From: Gordonibacter massiliensis (ex Traore et al. 2017) | GTDB lineage: Bacteria; Actinomycetota; Coriobacteriia; Coriobacteriales; Eggerthellaceae | Reading direction: 5' to 3' | Assembly (NCBI GenBank): GCA_900170005.1 | Contig: LT827128.1 | Location: 1,240,001-1,304,000 of the forward strand | Length of the DNA stretch: 64,000 bases | Shown: positions 1 through 8,945 of the stretch, in pieces | How the letters are laid out: every line of letters begins with the position of its first letter | How positions within the stretch are numbered: the first letter of the stretch is position 1 | The notes under the pieces: model-generated | Told to the model about the DNA's origin: nothing | Database searches by the model: none | Seen by the model: the letters and a program-made list of their open reading frames with translations, nothing else | Made by a program: the position numbers and the translations under genes

Positions 1-99
1 GGAGCGGCCGGTCGCGTCGGCCATCTCCTGCATGGTGATGTCGAGGTCTTCGCGCAGCGCCCGAATGCGCCCCGCCACCTCTTCGATGTTCGGCTCCAT
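1..99 (-). CDS. XRE-family regulator, N-terminal 33 residues only
   Basis: The start codon is at 99 and the gene runs off the left edge, so only 33 residues are visible (MEPNIEEVAGRIRALREDLD and onward). The pattern of helices ending in ITMQEMADATGRS is the beginning of an XRE helix-turn-helix domain. A good ribosome site (GGAGG, about 14 nt upstream) supports this start. The complete XRE-cupin regulator at 57293-57868 begins in a similar way, so this may also be a cupin-type regulator, but the sensing domain is outside the window. Function beyond DNA binding is unknown. Confidence 0.75.
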   Translation of the reverse strand, partial: MEPNIEEVAGRIRALREDLDITMQEMADATGRS

Positions 100-461
100 A
101 GAAGTCGCAAGACCTCCTTCTGCTGTGACGCGGCATCGCCGCCAAAACGATGCCTGGCCGATGAAAAGTCTTCATATTGTATAGCACTTTAGTCGGTTGC
201 AGTGCGAGAAGGGTGAAATCTCCGCAGGCGGCGGCGACGCTCCCAGGAAAACGGACGCCCTCCCTGCCGATGCGCACCGCCCCACACGGCAGTCCGACCC
301 CGCGCACCGGAGAGGGGCTTCGAATCGCGCGATCCGCGAACACCCCGATCAAAGCGCGAAACACAACGCTCGGGTATTGCGGCCGACTTCCCTTTCTGCT
401 ACTTTAGTGCAATAATTTCATTGTGTACGTTACCAATAAGCTAGTGATCGCGAGAAAGCGA
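100..461. other. Intergenic region between the XRE gene and the GGDEF-EAL gene
   Basis: This 360-base gap holds the minus-strand promoter at 178-186 and a plus-strand extended -10 candidate (TGC-AATAAT, AATAAT at 411-416). Initiation from the latter would fall near 423, which makes the upstream GTG codon at 423 an unlikely start for the following gene. Nothing else is recognised; short open frames here have no coding features. Confidence 0.5.
178..186 (-). promoter_or_regulatory. Extended -10 promoter candidate for the XRE gene
   Basis: The minus strand reads TGC-TATACA, an extended -10 box about 80 nt upstream of the XRE start codon. No convincing -35 is present. The same TGnTAT form recurs at several other starts in the window. 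Confidence 0.4.
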
Positions 462-2090
462 ATGAAGAACGAGAGCATGCCCGACGACTCGTCGCGAGGC
501 GGGAGTCGCCGCAGAGAGGCGTCCTTCGGGACAAGGGACCGGGCAGGACGGCGGGCTCTGCTCGCGGCCGCCGTCCTGCTCGTCGCGCTCGTCTCGGCCC
601 TGCTCGCGTTCAACGCCGTCCAACTCCAGAAGGCCGCGAACCTGGCGACCGAACGACACGGAAGCGACGTTTCCGCCCAGATAGCGGCCATCGTCGGCGT
701 CGCGATGCTCGCCTTCGCGGCGATCCTGCTCGTCATGCTCGCCCTGGAGCGAAGCCATCGCCGAAGCATAGAGGAGATCGCCTTCGTCGACCCCCTGACC
801 GGAGGCATGTCCGCGTCTCGGTTCCGCATCGTCTGCGAAGAGCTCCTCGGCCGTGCGGGCGCGGAGGAGTGGAGCATCGTCGCCCTGAATGTGCGCGACT
901 TCCGCCTGATCAACGAGAGCTTCGGAAACGAACGGGGCAACGACGTGCTGCGCCATATCCTGCGCGTGATCGACGGGCGCCTGGGCGTGGGCGAGGCGGT
1001 CGCGCGGGGCGAGGCCGATCACTTCTACCTGCTGCTGAGGGAGGGCGATCCCGCGTCCATCGAAGACCGCGTCGAGCGCATCGCGGAGGATGCGAACGCG
1101 TTCAACGCGAACCGGGAGCATCCGTACTACCTGGTTTTGAATTGCGGCGTCTACCTTGTCGAGGACGAAGGGCTGGACGTCGCAGCCATGATCGACCGCG
1201 CGAACGACGCGCGCAAGGGCCTCCCTACCCGCTCGGACGCGCTGTGCCGTTTTTACGACGCCGCGGTCGTGGAGCGCCTCCAGCGCGAGAAAGAGCTGGC
1301 GAACCTGCTGGACGGTTCGATAAAAAACCGCGACTTCATCGTCACCCTGCAGCCCAAGGTGCGCCTTTCCGACGGCAAGGTGGCCGGAGCGGAAGCCCTC
1401 GTGCGCTGGCACCACCCCCAGAAGGGCGTCATCAGCCCCGCCGAGTTCGTGCCCGTATTCGAGAAGACGGGCGCCATCGTGAAGATCGACCTGCTGATGT
1501 TCGAGCAGTCGTGCGAGTTTTTGGCGCGCTGGATCGCGGCGGGGCGCGAACCCGTCCCCGTGTCGGTCAACCTCTCGCGCAGGCATTTCGAGGATCCCGG
1601 GTTCCTGGCGCCGTTCGTCCGCATAGCCGACGAGCACGGCGTGCCGCACGGCCTCGTCGAGATGGAGATGACCGAGTCCATATTCTTCGACGACGAGGCC
1701 ATCGGCAACGTGAAGAAGGCGGTCGACGCCATGCACGACCACGGCTTCACCTGCTCGCTCGACGACTTCGGGTCGGGCTACTCGTCGCTCGGCCTTCTCA
1801 AGGAGTTCGACGTCGACGCGCTCAAGCTCGACCGTTCCTTCTTCCTGGACGATTCGAGCCGCGCCCGCGACGTGGTGGAGTCCATCGTGGGCCTTGCGAA
1901 CAAGCTGGGCCTGACGACCGTGGCCGAAGGCATCGAGGACGGCGAGCGGCTGCGCTTCCTGCGCGCCGTCGGGTGCGACCTCGTGCAAGGCTACGTGTTC
2001 TCGAAGCCCCTGCCCTGCGACGAGTTCGAACGCTGGGCGGACGCGCACGGCGCCGCGGCGCTACGGAACGACGACCCGCTTCAGCCCTGA
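462..2090 (+). CDS. Membrane GGDEF-EAL protein, probable cyclic-di-GMP phosphodiesterase
   Basis: Two closely spaced hydrophobic segments (about residues 34-58 and 73-97) leave almost no extracellular loop. A GGDEF domain and then an EAL domain follow. The GGDEF signature is degenerate (RGEADHF), so cyclase activity is unlikely. The EAL domain (about residues 285-530) keeps its usual catalytic motifs: AEALVRW, NLSRRHF, EMTES, LDDFGSGYSS, LKLDRSF, VAEGIED and QGY. The likely role is hydrolysis of c-di-GMP, with the GGDEF part regulatory. The start is uncertain: GTG 423 would be leaderless given the -10 box at 411, and ATG 462 or 477 have weak ribosome sites. The 3' end overlaps the convergent GntR gene by 30 bases. 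Confidence 0.85.
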   Translation: MKNESMPDDSSRGGSRRREASFGTRDRAGRRALLAAAVLLVALVSALLAFNAVQLQKAANLATERHGSDVSAQIAAIVGVAMLAFAAILLVMLALERSHRRSIEEIAFVDPLTGGMSASRFRIVCEELLGRAGAEEWSIVALNVRDFRLINESFGNERGNDVLRHILRVIDGRLGVGEAVARGEADHFYLLLREGDPASIEDRVERIAEDANAFNANREHPYYLVLNCGVYLVEDEGLDVAAMIDRANDARKGLPTRSDALCRFYDAAVVERLQREKELANLLDGSIKNRDFIVTLQPKVRLSDGKVAGAEALVRWHHPQKGVISPAEFVPVFEKTGAIVKIDLLMFEQSCEFLARWIAAGREPVPVSVNLSRRHFEDPGFLAPFVRIADEHGVPHGLVEMEMTESIFFDDEAIGNVKKAVDAMHDHGFTCSLDDFGSGYSSLGLLKEFDVDALKLDRSFFLDDSSRARDVVESIVGLANKLGLTTVAEGIEDGERLRFLRAVGCDLVQGYVFSKPLPCDEFERWADAHGAAALRNDDPLQP

Positions 2091-3512
2091 CGCGCCGGCC
2101 CGCTCGAAAAAGGCCGGGACGGCCTCGAGCAGAACCCGGTAATAGGAGCCCATGGCGCGCGCGAGCCCCTGCGCGTCGCCCGCGCGCACGCAGGCGAGCC
2201 CCTCGAGGCCCAGGGAGCGCTGCTCGCGCGTGGAGGCGCCCGTCGGGCCGAAGAACGCGAAGAAGCGGCCCCAAAGCATGAGCTGGCCCAGCTCGTTCAT
2301 CACCACCTGGAAGGACGGGAAGGGCAGGTTGTCCACGAGCGCCCGCATGAGCGCGGTGGGCACGGCCCATTCATCCTCGTCGCAGGCGAGAAGCCCCTCG
2401 ACGTCGCGGGCGACGGCTTCCATGCGTCCCTCCACCGTGCCCACCGCGGCGGGAATGATGACGCACAGCATCTGCAGCGCGTCGACGAACGCCTCGATGT
2501 CGCGCCTGATGGAGCCGTCGGCGAGCGCGCGGCGATCGAAGGAGATGTCGGAGAGGCTGACGCGCGTGCCGCACCCGTTCACCGTGCGCGCCACGCCGAT
2601 CATGTTGAGGATGCCCATCGTCTTCTGCACGGTCGAGGGCGACACGCCGTAGGCATCGGCCAGCTCGGCGATGGACGGCAGGTCGTCGCCGTCGGCGAAC
2701 TCGCCGTTGTAAATGCGCAGCACCAGGTCGCGGGCGACTTGCGCGAAGACGCGCTCCCGTCCCGCCCGGGCGCTCCACTTGAAGGCCGGCTCGCTCGACC
2801 GCACGCCCGGATAGGCCTCGGCCAGCTCGTCGAGGTACGCCTCCACGTACGTCGCCGTGTCCCGGTACATCCGCCCGAACCTCCGCTGCACCTCGCGGTC
2901 GTCGCCGAGCGAAAGCGATTCGACCGCCCAGGCGAACGTCCCGTCCATGTCCTCCATCGCACGCGCGTAGGGAGCCGAGAACCCGGGGAACGTCGGCACC
3001 GTGCAGGCGCGCTCGATGCTTGCGTAGCATTCGGAAAGCAGCGGGTTGCCCGTCTTCCCCAGCAGGCGGTGCAGCAGGGTCGACGACCGGCGGAGCCGCC
3101 AGTCGCCCTTGTCGGGCGCGTCACCCACCTGCGCGGCGGCGCGCTCGAACGCGCGGAAATCGTCCTCGTCGCAGAAGCGGGCGGCGAAGGCGAACAGCGG
3201 CGGCATGACGAGCTCGAACGTGCGATAGCAGTCGAGGATGCCGTCCTTGCGGGCAAGGAGCGACCGTATGCCCCGCTCGTCGGCCTCGGACGCCCGATAG
3301 GTTACCACCGCCCGCTTGCGCTCCTCGGTGGCTATGTAGCCGTCGGCGCGCAGGGCCGCCAGCACGTCGCGCACCGTCCTGATGCCCACGCCGTAGCGCT
3401 TGCACAGGTCGTTCATAGAGGGAAGCACGTCGCCGTGGCGCATCGTGCCGTCGGCGATCTGGCCCGACAGGTCGCCGTACACGTACCCGAACAACGTCGT
3501 TTTCTCTTCCAT
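2061..3512 (-). CDS. GntR-family regulator with two winged-helix domains
   Basis: This 483-residue protein has two GntR-type DNA-binding domains. The first is N-terminal (GDVLPSMNDLCKRYGVGIRT), the second central (DGDDLPSIAELADAYGVSPS). Each is followed by a helical region that resembles no effector domain I know. Ordinary GntR proteins have one such domain and are about 240 residues, so this looks like an internal duplication or fusion. It may bind two half-sites within one chain. The target is unknown; the nearest genes are glpX upstream and the convergent c-di-GMP phosphodiesterase. Hydrophobic patches in the second half are not clear membrane helices. Confidence 0.75.
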   Translation of the reverse strand: MEEKTTLFGYVYGDLSGQIADGTMRHGDVLPSMNDLCKRYGVGIRTVRDVLAALRADGYIATEERKRAVVTYRASEADERGIRSLLARKDGILDCYRTFELVMPPLFAFAARFCDEDDFRAFERAAAQVGDAPDKGDWRLRRSSTLLHRLLGKTGNPLLSECYASIERACTVPTFPGFSAPYARAMEDMDGTFAWAVESLSLGDDREVQRRFGRMYRDTATYVEAYLDELAEAYPGVRSSEPAFKWSARAGRERVFAQVARDLVLRIYNGEFADGDDLPSIAELADAYGVSPSTVQKTMGILNMIGVARTVNGCGTRVSLSDISFDRRALADGSIRRDIEAFVDALQMLCVIIPAAVGTVEGRMEAVARDVEGLLACDEDEWAVPTALMRALVDNLPFPSFQVVMNELGQLMLWGRFFAFFGPTGASTREQRSLGLEGLACVRAGDAQGLARAMGSYYRVLLEAVPAFFERAGASGLKRVVVP

Positions 3513-3630
3513 GGGCTTCTTTCTTCTCGAACGAGTCAGCCTCCCTCGGCGGCGGGCGCCCCTCGGGTTGTCCGAAGACGCTCTTCGCCCGCTCGCGCGG
3601 GTCCTCGGGGCACGGCGGTTTCTTGCGGGG

Positions 3631-4602
3631 CTAGCCGAACCGGACGCTGCCGTTCTCGCCGCAGCGGCACGTCTTGACGAAGCGGACCGTTCGTTCGGCG
3701 GCGTTCATGACGAGGCTCTCGGTGGTCACGCACCCGTGGGCCTTCGACACGCCGGACACCATCTCGCCGTCGGTCACGCCGCACGCGATGAAGGCCGCGT
3801 CGCCCGTGCGCACGAGCATGTCCATGGTGAGCACGCCGTCCAGGTCGACGTCGGCGGTCTGCTCGGCGCGGCAGCGCTTTTCCTCGCCGTCCTTGTCGAG
3901 GTCGAAACGCAGACGACCCATGAACACGCCGCCGATGGCCTTGAGGCCGACAGCCGACAGCACGCCCTCGGGCGCGCCTCCCGCACCCAAATACAGGTCG
4001 ATGCCCGTGCCGGGAACGGCCGCCGCGATGGCGCCGAACACGTCGCCGTCGCCGATGAGCCGCACGCGCGCGCCGGCGTCGCGCACGGCCTGGACGAGTC
4101 CCGCGTGGCGGTCGCGGTCGAGGATGCACACGTTCACCTCGCCCACCGGCTTGCCCAGCGCCTCGGCCACCGCGGCCACGTTCTCGGCGGGCGACTTGTC
4201 GACGTGCACGGCTCCGGCGGCGGCAGGGCCGGCGGCGATCTTCTGCAGATAGGTGTCGGGGGCGAACAGCAGCGTGCCGCGCGGGGCCACGGCGATGGCG
4301 GTGAGCGCGTTCGGCTTGCCGCATGCGCACAGATCCGTGCCCTCCAGCGGGTCGACCGCGATGTCGACCTCCTCGCCGCCGAGGCCCACCTCCTCGCCGA
4401 TGTAGAGCATGGGCGCCTCGTCGCGCTCGCCCTCGCCGATGACGATGCGGCCCGAGAAGGCGATGCTGTTGAGCGCCTCGCGCATGGCCGTGGTGGCCGC
4501 TTCGTCGGCAGCCATCTTGTCGCCCTTGCCGATCCACTCCGCCGACGCGATGGCGGCCCTTTCGGCCACGCCGAGCATTTCCAGGATGCGTGCTGGTTGC
4601 AT
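3631..4602 (-). CDS. glpX: Class II fructose-1,6-bisphosphatase GlpX
   Basis: The protein hydrolyses fructose-1,6-bisphosphate to fructose-6-phosphate in gluconeogenesis. Family signatures are present: IGEGERDEAPMLYIGEEVG near residue 60, DPLEGTDL near residue 90, and the C-terminal TTESLVMNAAERTVRF. The length, 323 residues, is normal for the family. I chose the start at 4602 (MQPARILEML) because AAAGGCGGGG lies just upstream; a longer frame adds 24 residues that do not resemble the family. It follows rsmB after 96 bases on the same strand and may be co-transcribed with def-fmt-rsmB. Confidence 0.93.
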   Translation of the reverse strand: MQPARILEMLGVAERAAIASAEWIGKGDKMAADEAATTAMREALNSIAFSGRIVIGEGERDEAPMLYIGEEVGLGGEEVDIAVDPLEGTDLCACGKPNALTAIAVAPRGTLLFAPDTYLQKIAAGPAAAGAVHVDKSPAENVAAVAEALGKPVGEVNVCILDRDRHAGLVQAVRDAGARVRLIGDGDVFGAIAAAVPGTGIDLYLGAGGAPEGVLSAVGLKAIGGVFMGRLRFDLDKDGEEKRCRAEQTADVDLDGVLTMDMLVRTGDAAFIACGVTDGEMVSGVSKAHGCVTTESLVMNAAERTVRFVKTCRCGENGSVRFG

Positions 4603-4698
4603 GTCCCCGCCTTTCTGACTTCCCGCCTGCCAAACGTCGCGCGGGCGCAAGGCAGATCCGCCCGATTCTAGCATCTTCGCAATCGGATGGGCCCCGCG

Positions 4699-6213
4699 TC
4701 ACCGCTTGCGCGCGAACCTCACGGCGAAATGCGCGTCGGGGGTGCCGGGCGCGAGCCGCGTGGCCACGCACGCACGGCCGGCGATGGGTGCCAGCTCGAA
4801 GTCCGCGCCTTCCGGGCTCTCCAGAAAGCGCTTCACCACGGCGTTGTTCTCGACGTGCGCGACGGTGCACGTGGCGTACGCCAACTGCCCGCGCGGGGCC
4901 ACGTGCCCGGCGGCCGAGCGCAGAAGCGCCAGGCCGAGCGCGGCCAGGTCGCCCATGCGCTCCTCGGTGAGGCGCCAGCGGATCTCGGGATGGCGGCGCA
5001 GCGTGCCCAGCCCCGAGCACGGCGCGTCGATGAACACGGCGTCGAAAAGCCGCGCCCCCAGCACGTCGTCGAGCCTGGTCGCGTCACCCGTCAGGGCCTC
5101 GGCGACGTGCGCGCCGTACGTCCGCGCGCGCTCGCGCAGAAGGTCGGTCTTGAACGCGTGGTTGTCGAGCGCCACGAGCTCCATCTGGCTGCCGTAGGCG
5201 CGCAGGGCTCCGCTTTGAAGCAGGATGGTCTTCGTGCCGCGCCCGGCCCCCACCTCCAGAAACGAGGCGGGCATGTGCGCGGGAAGGACGCTTTCGGCCA
5301 CGAGCTGCGAGGCGGCGTCGGACACGAGCACCTTGCCCTGCGCGAACAGGCGCTTGACGCGGCCGTCTTGCAGCACGCGCGGGTCGGGCACCCGCAAGCA
5401 GCCCGGCACGGCCGCGCCGTCGATCTCCACGGGAGCAACCGCCGATCCCGCCTGCGCGAACGTCGAGCGCACCTCCTCGAGCGTCGCCTCGATCTCGTTC
5501 ACGGCCACGAACAGCGGCGCGGGCTCGTTCGAGGCGCGCATGAAGTCCACGGCCGCCTGCGGGCCCACATCGGCGATGAGCCGCTTGGCCAGCCACAGGG
5601 GGAACGCGTGCAGGCGCGCGAGCGCGGCCACGTCGCGGGTGGGGTCGCCGAAGGGGAACGCCTCCTTCATGGCAACCACGCGGCGCAGCACGGCGTTGCC
5701 GAGCCCCGCCGCGCGGGGCTGCACGAAGCGCACGAGCTCGACGCCCTGGTCGACGGCGGCGTGGGGGCTCTTGTTCAGGAACAGGATCTCGTAGACGGCT
5801 ATGCGCAGCGCGTCGCGCACGTCGTCCTGCACGTCGGCGGGACTGTTGAGCGCGCGGTCGAGGGCTTCGTCGAGCGTGCCGACGCAGCTGGCCACGCCCA
5901 GCGCGAGGAGCGTGGCGAACGCGCGGTCCTCGGGGCTCATGTCCGACTTGTCGATGCGCGCGGCGATGAGGTCCTGGGCGTAGGCGTCGCGGCGGCGCAC
6001 CTCGCGGCCGACGTCGAGCGCCGCGAGGCGGGCCGGGCTCGCCTTCGATGGGCGCTCCTTGCGGGCGGGTTCCGCGGAACCGCCGCCCTGCGCGCGAGAG
6101 GGGCCTCCCTGCGGCTTGCGGGGACGGTCGCCGCGCGAGGCGTTCCGCCCATCGGATGCGCGGCCGGCCATGCCGGGCTCGGACGGACGCTTGCGCGCGC
6201 GATCGTCACTCAT
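4699..6213 (-). CDS. rsmB: 16S rRNA cytosine-C5 methyltransferase RsmB
   Basis: This SAM-dependent enzyme methylates a cytosine of 16S rRNA. A basic, low-complexity extension (about 50 residues) precedes a NusB-like RNA-binding domain and the Rossmann catalytic domain. The SAM loop (VGAGRGTKTI), motif IV with its proline-cysteine (DAPCSGLGTLRRHPE) and the catalytic cysteine (YATCTV) are all visible. The 504-residue length exceeds the usual 430-450 because of the N-terminal extension. It overlaps fmt by 8 bases, so the two are translationally coupled. Confidence 0.92.
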   Translation of the reverse strand: MSDDRARKRPSEPGMAGRASDGRNASRGDRPRKPQGGPSRAQGGGSAEPARKERPSKASPARLAALDVGREVRRRDAYAQDLIAARIDKSDMSPEDRAFATLLALGVASCVGTLDEALDRALNSPADVQDDVRDALRIAVYEILFLNKSPHAAVDQGVELVRFVQPRAAGLGNAVLRRVVAMKEAFPFGDPTRDVAALARLHAFPLWLAKRLIADVGPQAAVDFMRASNEPAPLFVAVNEIEATLEEVRSTFAQAGSAVAPVEIDGAAVPGCLRVPDPRVLQDGRVKRLFAQGKVLVSDAASQLVAESVLPAHMPASFLEVGAGRGTKTILLQSGALRAYGSQMELVALDNHAFKTDLLRERARTYGAHVAEALTGDATRLDDVLGARLFDAVFIDAPCSGLGTLRRHPEIRWRLTEERMGDLAALGLALLRSAAGHVAPRGQLAYATCTVAHVENNAVVKRFLESPEGADFELAPIAGRACVATRLAPGTPDAHFAVRFARKR

Positions 6214-7162
6214 GGACGGCCCCCCATGCGAGCGAGCCTTGCTTGATGCCCTGCACCCCGGCGGCGAACGCCTTGGCGTCCATGTCCTGCTTGCCGTCGG
6301 GCTTGACCGCCAAGACCTCGGCGGCGGCGTCGGAGAAGCCCAGGAACAGCCGCTTTCCAGCGAAGCGCACCTCGCCCGGGGCCATGCCGTCGGCGAGCTC
6401 GCGAGCGCGCGCGTCCTCGAGGGTCCGCAGCGCTCGCACGGTCACGGGACGCCCGGCCACGCGCGCGCGGGAAGGATGGGCGGAGCTGGAGGCGCGCACC
6501 TTGCGCACCGCCGTCGCGGCGTCGTCCTCGGGCGCGGGGTTCAGCTCGCCCTTCTCCACCTTGGAGGCGTAGGTGACCTGCGCCTCGTCCTGCTCCGTCC
6601 ACTCGGCCACGCCGCTGGCCACGTGCACGAGGGCCGTGAGCAGCGCGTGCGAGCCCAGGTTCGCCAGCTCGTCGGTGAGCTCCGGCGCCGTTTTGGCGTC
6701 GACGCGGGCCGTGCGGCACACGCAGAAGGCGCCCGTGTCCAGACCCTCCTCCATGCGCATGACGCATACGCCCGTCTCCACGTCGCCGGCGAGTATCGCG
6801 CGCTCGACCGGCGCCGCGCCGCGCCAGCGAGGCAGAAGCGACGCGTGCACGTTCAGGCAACCGTACACGGGGATGTCGAGCACGGCCTTCGGCAGGATGG
6901 CGCCGTAGGCGGCCACGCACACGACGTCGGGCTCCAGGGCCGCCAGCTCGACCTGCGCGGCCTCGTCGCGCAGCGTGCGCGGCGTGCGCACGGGCAGCCC
7001 CAAACGCTCGGCCGCGCGCTTGACCGGCGAGGGCTCGAGCGCCTTGCCGCGCCCGCGCACGGCGTCGGGACGCGTGTACACGGCCACGACCTCGTGCTGC
7101 TGGGACAAGTCTTCCAGAATGGTGGCCGCGAACTCCGGCGTGCCCATGAACACCACGCGCAT
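6206..7162 (-). CDS. fmt: Methionyl-tRNA formyltransferase
   Basis: Fmt transfers a formyl group from 10-formyl-THF to initiator Met-tRNA. The N-terminus MRVVFMGTPEFAATILEDL is typical, the catalytic asparagine-histidine region reads LNVHASLLPRWRGAAP, and the aspartate loop follows (VMRMEEGLDTG). The C-terminal OB-like domain is present, giving 318 residues, close to the family size. The start at 7162 lies 2 bases after the def stop codon. This def-fmt-rsmB order is common in bacteria. Confidence 0.95.
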   Translation of the reverse strand: MRVVFMGTPEFAATILEDLSQQHEVVAVYTRPDAVRGRGKALEPSPVKRAAERLGLPVRTPRTLRDEAAQVELAALEPDVVCVAAYGAILPKAVLDIPVYGCLNVHASLLPRWRGAAPVERAILAGDVETGVCVMRMEEGLDTGAFCVCRTARVDAKTAPELTDELANLGSHALLTALVHVASGVAEWTEQDEAQVTYASKVEKGELNPAPEDDAATAVRKVRASSSAHPSRARVAGRPVTVRALRTLEDARARELADGMAPGEVRFAGKRLFLGFSDAAAEVLAVKPDGKQDMDAKAFAAGVQGIKQGSLAWGAVHE

Positions 7163-7164
7163 GA

Positions 7165-7710
7165 TCAGCGCACCCGTGTTTCGAGCGACGTCTCGCCCGG
7201 CTTCGCGCCCGCGGCGCGCGCGGCCTCGTAGTCGCGCAGCGCCTGGATGCGCGCGACGGGGTCGCAGCGCTCGAACATGGTGATGCCGTCCAGGTGGTCG
7301 AGCTCGTGCTGCAGGCAGCGGCCCAGAAGCTCGTCGCCCTCGATCTCCCACTCCTCGCCGTCCAGGTCGAAGTAGCGCACGCGCGCCCACGGCGGGCGCG
7401 CGATGGGCACCGAGATGCCGGGGCACGACAGGCACCCCTCGCCCTCCACCACCGGGTCGCCTTGCGTCTCCACCAGCACGGGGTTCACCAGCACGATGGG
7501 GTCCTGCTCGCCGGACTCGGACTGGTCGCAGTCCACCACCACGAGCCGCTTGGCCACGCCTAGCTGGGGCGCGGCGATGCCGCAGCCGTCGTTCTTGTAC
7601 ATGGCCTTGGCCATCTGCTTCGCCAGCTTGCGCAGGCTCTTGTCATCGAAATCGCACGGCTCGCACACCGTGTTCAATATAGGGTTGGGTGATTGCACGA
7701 TGGTGATCAC
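7165..7710 (-). CDS. def: Peptide deformylase
   Basis: The enzyme removes the formyl group from nascent peptides. All three family motifs are present: GCGIAAPQLG, EGCLSCPG and QHELDHLDG, which supply the metal ligands Cys, His and His plus the catalytic Glu. The GTG start at 7710 gives MITIVQSPNPIL, the usual beginning. It is the first gene of the def-fmt-rsmB cluster, so Met-tRNA formylation and deformylation are encoded together. The length is 181 residues. Confidence 0.95.
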   Translation of the reverse strand: MITIVQSPNPILNTVCEPCDFDDKSLRKLAKQMAKAMYKNDGCGIAAPQLGVAKRLVVVDCDQSESGEQDPIVLVNPVLVETQGDPVVEGEGCLSCPGISVPIARPPWARVRYFDLDGEEWEIEGDELLGRCLQHELDHLDGITMFERCDPVARIQALRDYEAARAAGAKPGETSLETRVR

Positions 7711-8006
7711 GTCGGCACGTCCTTTTCGTTCTATCGCAGGCGTCCCGGCGCAGGCCGGGACGCGGAAAACTCCTTATGGAGCCATTGTGCGGTTTCGATG
7801 GTTCTTTGTCCAGTAGCATGCGGCAAACATCCACAAGCACCGAAGCCCGAAACGATGGGCGGCGAAGCCGCCGGAGTCGAAGGATTCCCGCACGGTGCCA
7901 ACTGCGGGGCTTCCGGCTATCGCCGCACGGGACCCTCCGACTGCGCAGACTGCGTCTGCTTCGCTCAGGATGACAGGAAGGGGAGACAACCTCCCCCGCC
8001 TGCGTG
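7711..8006. other. Intergenic region with a 10-bp hairpin
   Basis: A GC-rich hairpin at 7740-7763 (arms GCGTCCCGGC and its complement, loop GCAG) lies 5' of def on the minus strand. It has no U-tract, so it is not an obvious intrinsic terminator. The rest of the 296 bases shows no gene; the plus-strand frame across it has no family resemblance. Confidence 0.45.
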
Positions 8007-8945
8007 TTACTTGTCCACCACGATCTCCTTGAGGCTGGCGGCCAAGCCGGCCACGCCTTGGATGTCGGAGGGGATGATGATCTTCGTGGCCTGGCCGTCG
8101 GCCACCTTCTTCAGGGCCTCGAATGCCTGGAGCGTGAGCACGGCGTTGTCGGCGCCGGCCTCGCGCACCATGCGGATGCCGTCGGCCGTGGCCTGCTGCA
8201 CGTTCAGGATGGCCGACGCCTCGCCCTCGGCCTCGCGGATCTGCTTCTCCTTCTCGGCCTCGGCTGCCAGGATGACCGACTGCTTCTCCGCCTCGGCGGC
8301 CAGGATCTGGGCCTGCTTGTTGCCCTCGGCCACCGTGATGGCCGACTGCTTCTCGCCCTCGGCCAGAAGGATGGCCTCGCGCTTCTCGCGCTCGGCCTTC
8401 ATCTGCTTCTCCATGGCCTGCTGGATGGCGGCGGGCGGCGTGATGTTCTTCACCTCCACGCGGTTCACCTTGATGCCCCACGCGTCGGTGGCCTCGTCTA
8501 GGATGGAGCGCATCTTGGCGTTGATGGTGTCGCGCGACACGAGCGTGGTGTCGAGCTCCAGATCGCCGATGATGTTGCGCAGCGTGGTGGCGGCCAGGTT
8601 CTCGATGGCGATGAGCGGGTTCTCCACGCCGTAGGCGTAGAGCTTCGGGTCCATGATCTTGAAGAACACGACCGAGTCGATGGACATGGTCACGTTGTCC
8701 TTCGTGATGACGGGCTGAGGCGGGAAGTCGGCCACCTGCTCTTTCAAGGTGATGCCCGAGCGCACGCGGTCGATGAACGGGATCTTGACGTGCAGACCGT
8801 TGTTCCAGGTGGTGAGGTACGAGCCCAGGCGCTCCACGATGGCGGCCTGCGCCTGCGGGACGATCTTGATGCAGGTGACCGAGAACAGCACCACGAGCAC
8901 CACGATCACGATGATGGCGACGGTGAGCGGATCGAATCTGATCAT
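8007..8945 (-). CDS. SPFH/band-7 (stomatin-like) membrane protein
   Basis: One N-terminal membrane helix (residues 8-28) is followed by a band-7 domain (VPQAQAAIVERLGSYL, about residues 28-190). A long Ala/Glu/Lys-rich coiled-coil follows (about 190-270, repeated AEGEKQ and AEAEKQ units) and then a short C-terminal segment. The length (312 residues) matches QmcA/stomatin-like scaffold proteins that oligomerise at the membrane. The start at 8945 overlaps the NfeD stop by 4 bases (ATGA). SPFH-NfeD pairing is a well-known conserved operon linked to membrane microdomains. The client protein is unknown. Confidence 0.92.
   Translation of the reverse strand: MIRFDPLTVAIIVIVVLVVLFSVTCIKIVPQAQAAIVERLGSYLTTWNNGLHVKIPFIDRVRSGITLKEQVADFPPQPVITKDNVTMSIDSVVFFKIMDPKLYAYGVENPLIAIENLAATTLRNIIGDLELDTTLVSRDTINAKMRSILDEATDAWGIKVNRVEVKNITPPAAIQQAMEKQMKAEREKREAILLAEGEKQSAITVAEGNKQAQILAAEAEKQSVILAAEAEKEKQIREAEGEASAILNVQQATADGIRMVREAGADNAVLTLQAFEALKKVADGQATKIIIPSDIQGVAGLAASLKEIVVDK

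Noticed and set aside
177-415. Short plus-strand frames before the GGDEF-EAL gene
   Set aside because: No ribosome sites, no conserved features, and one overlaps the probable promoter of the neighbouring gene.
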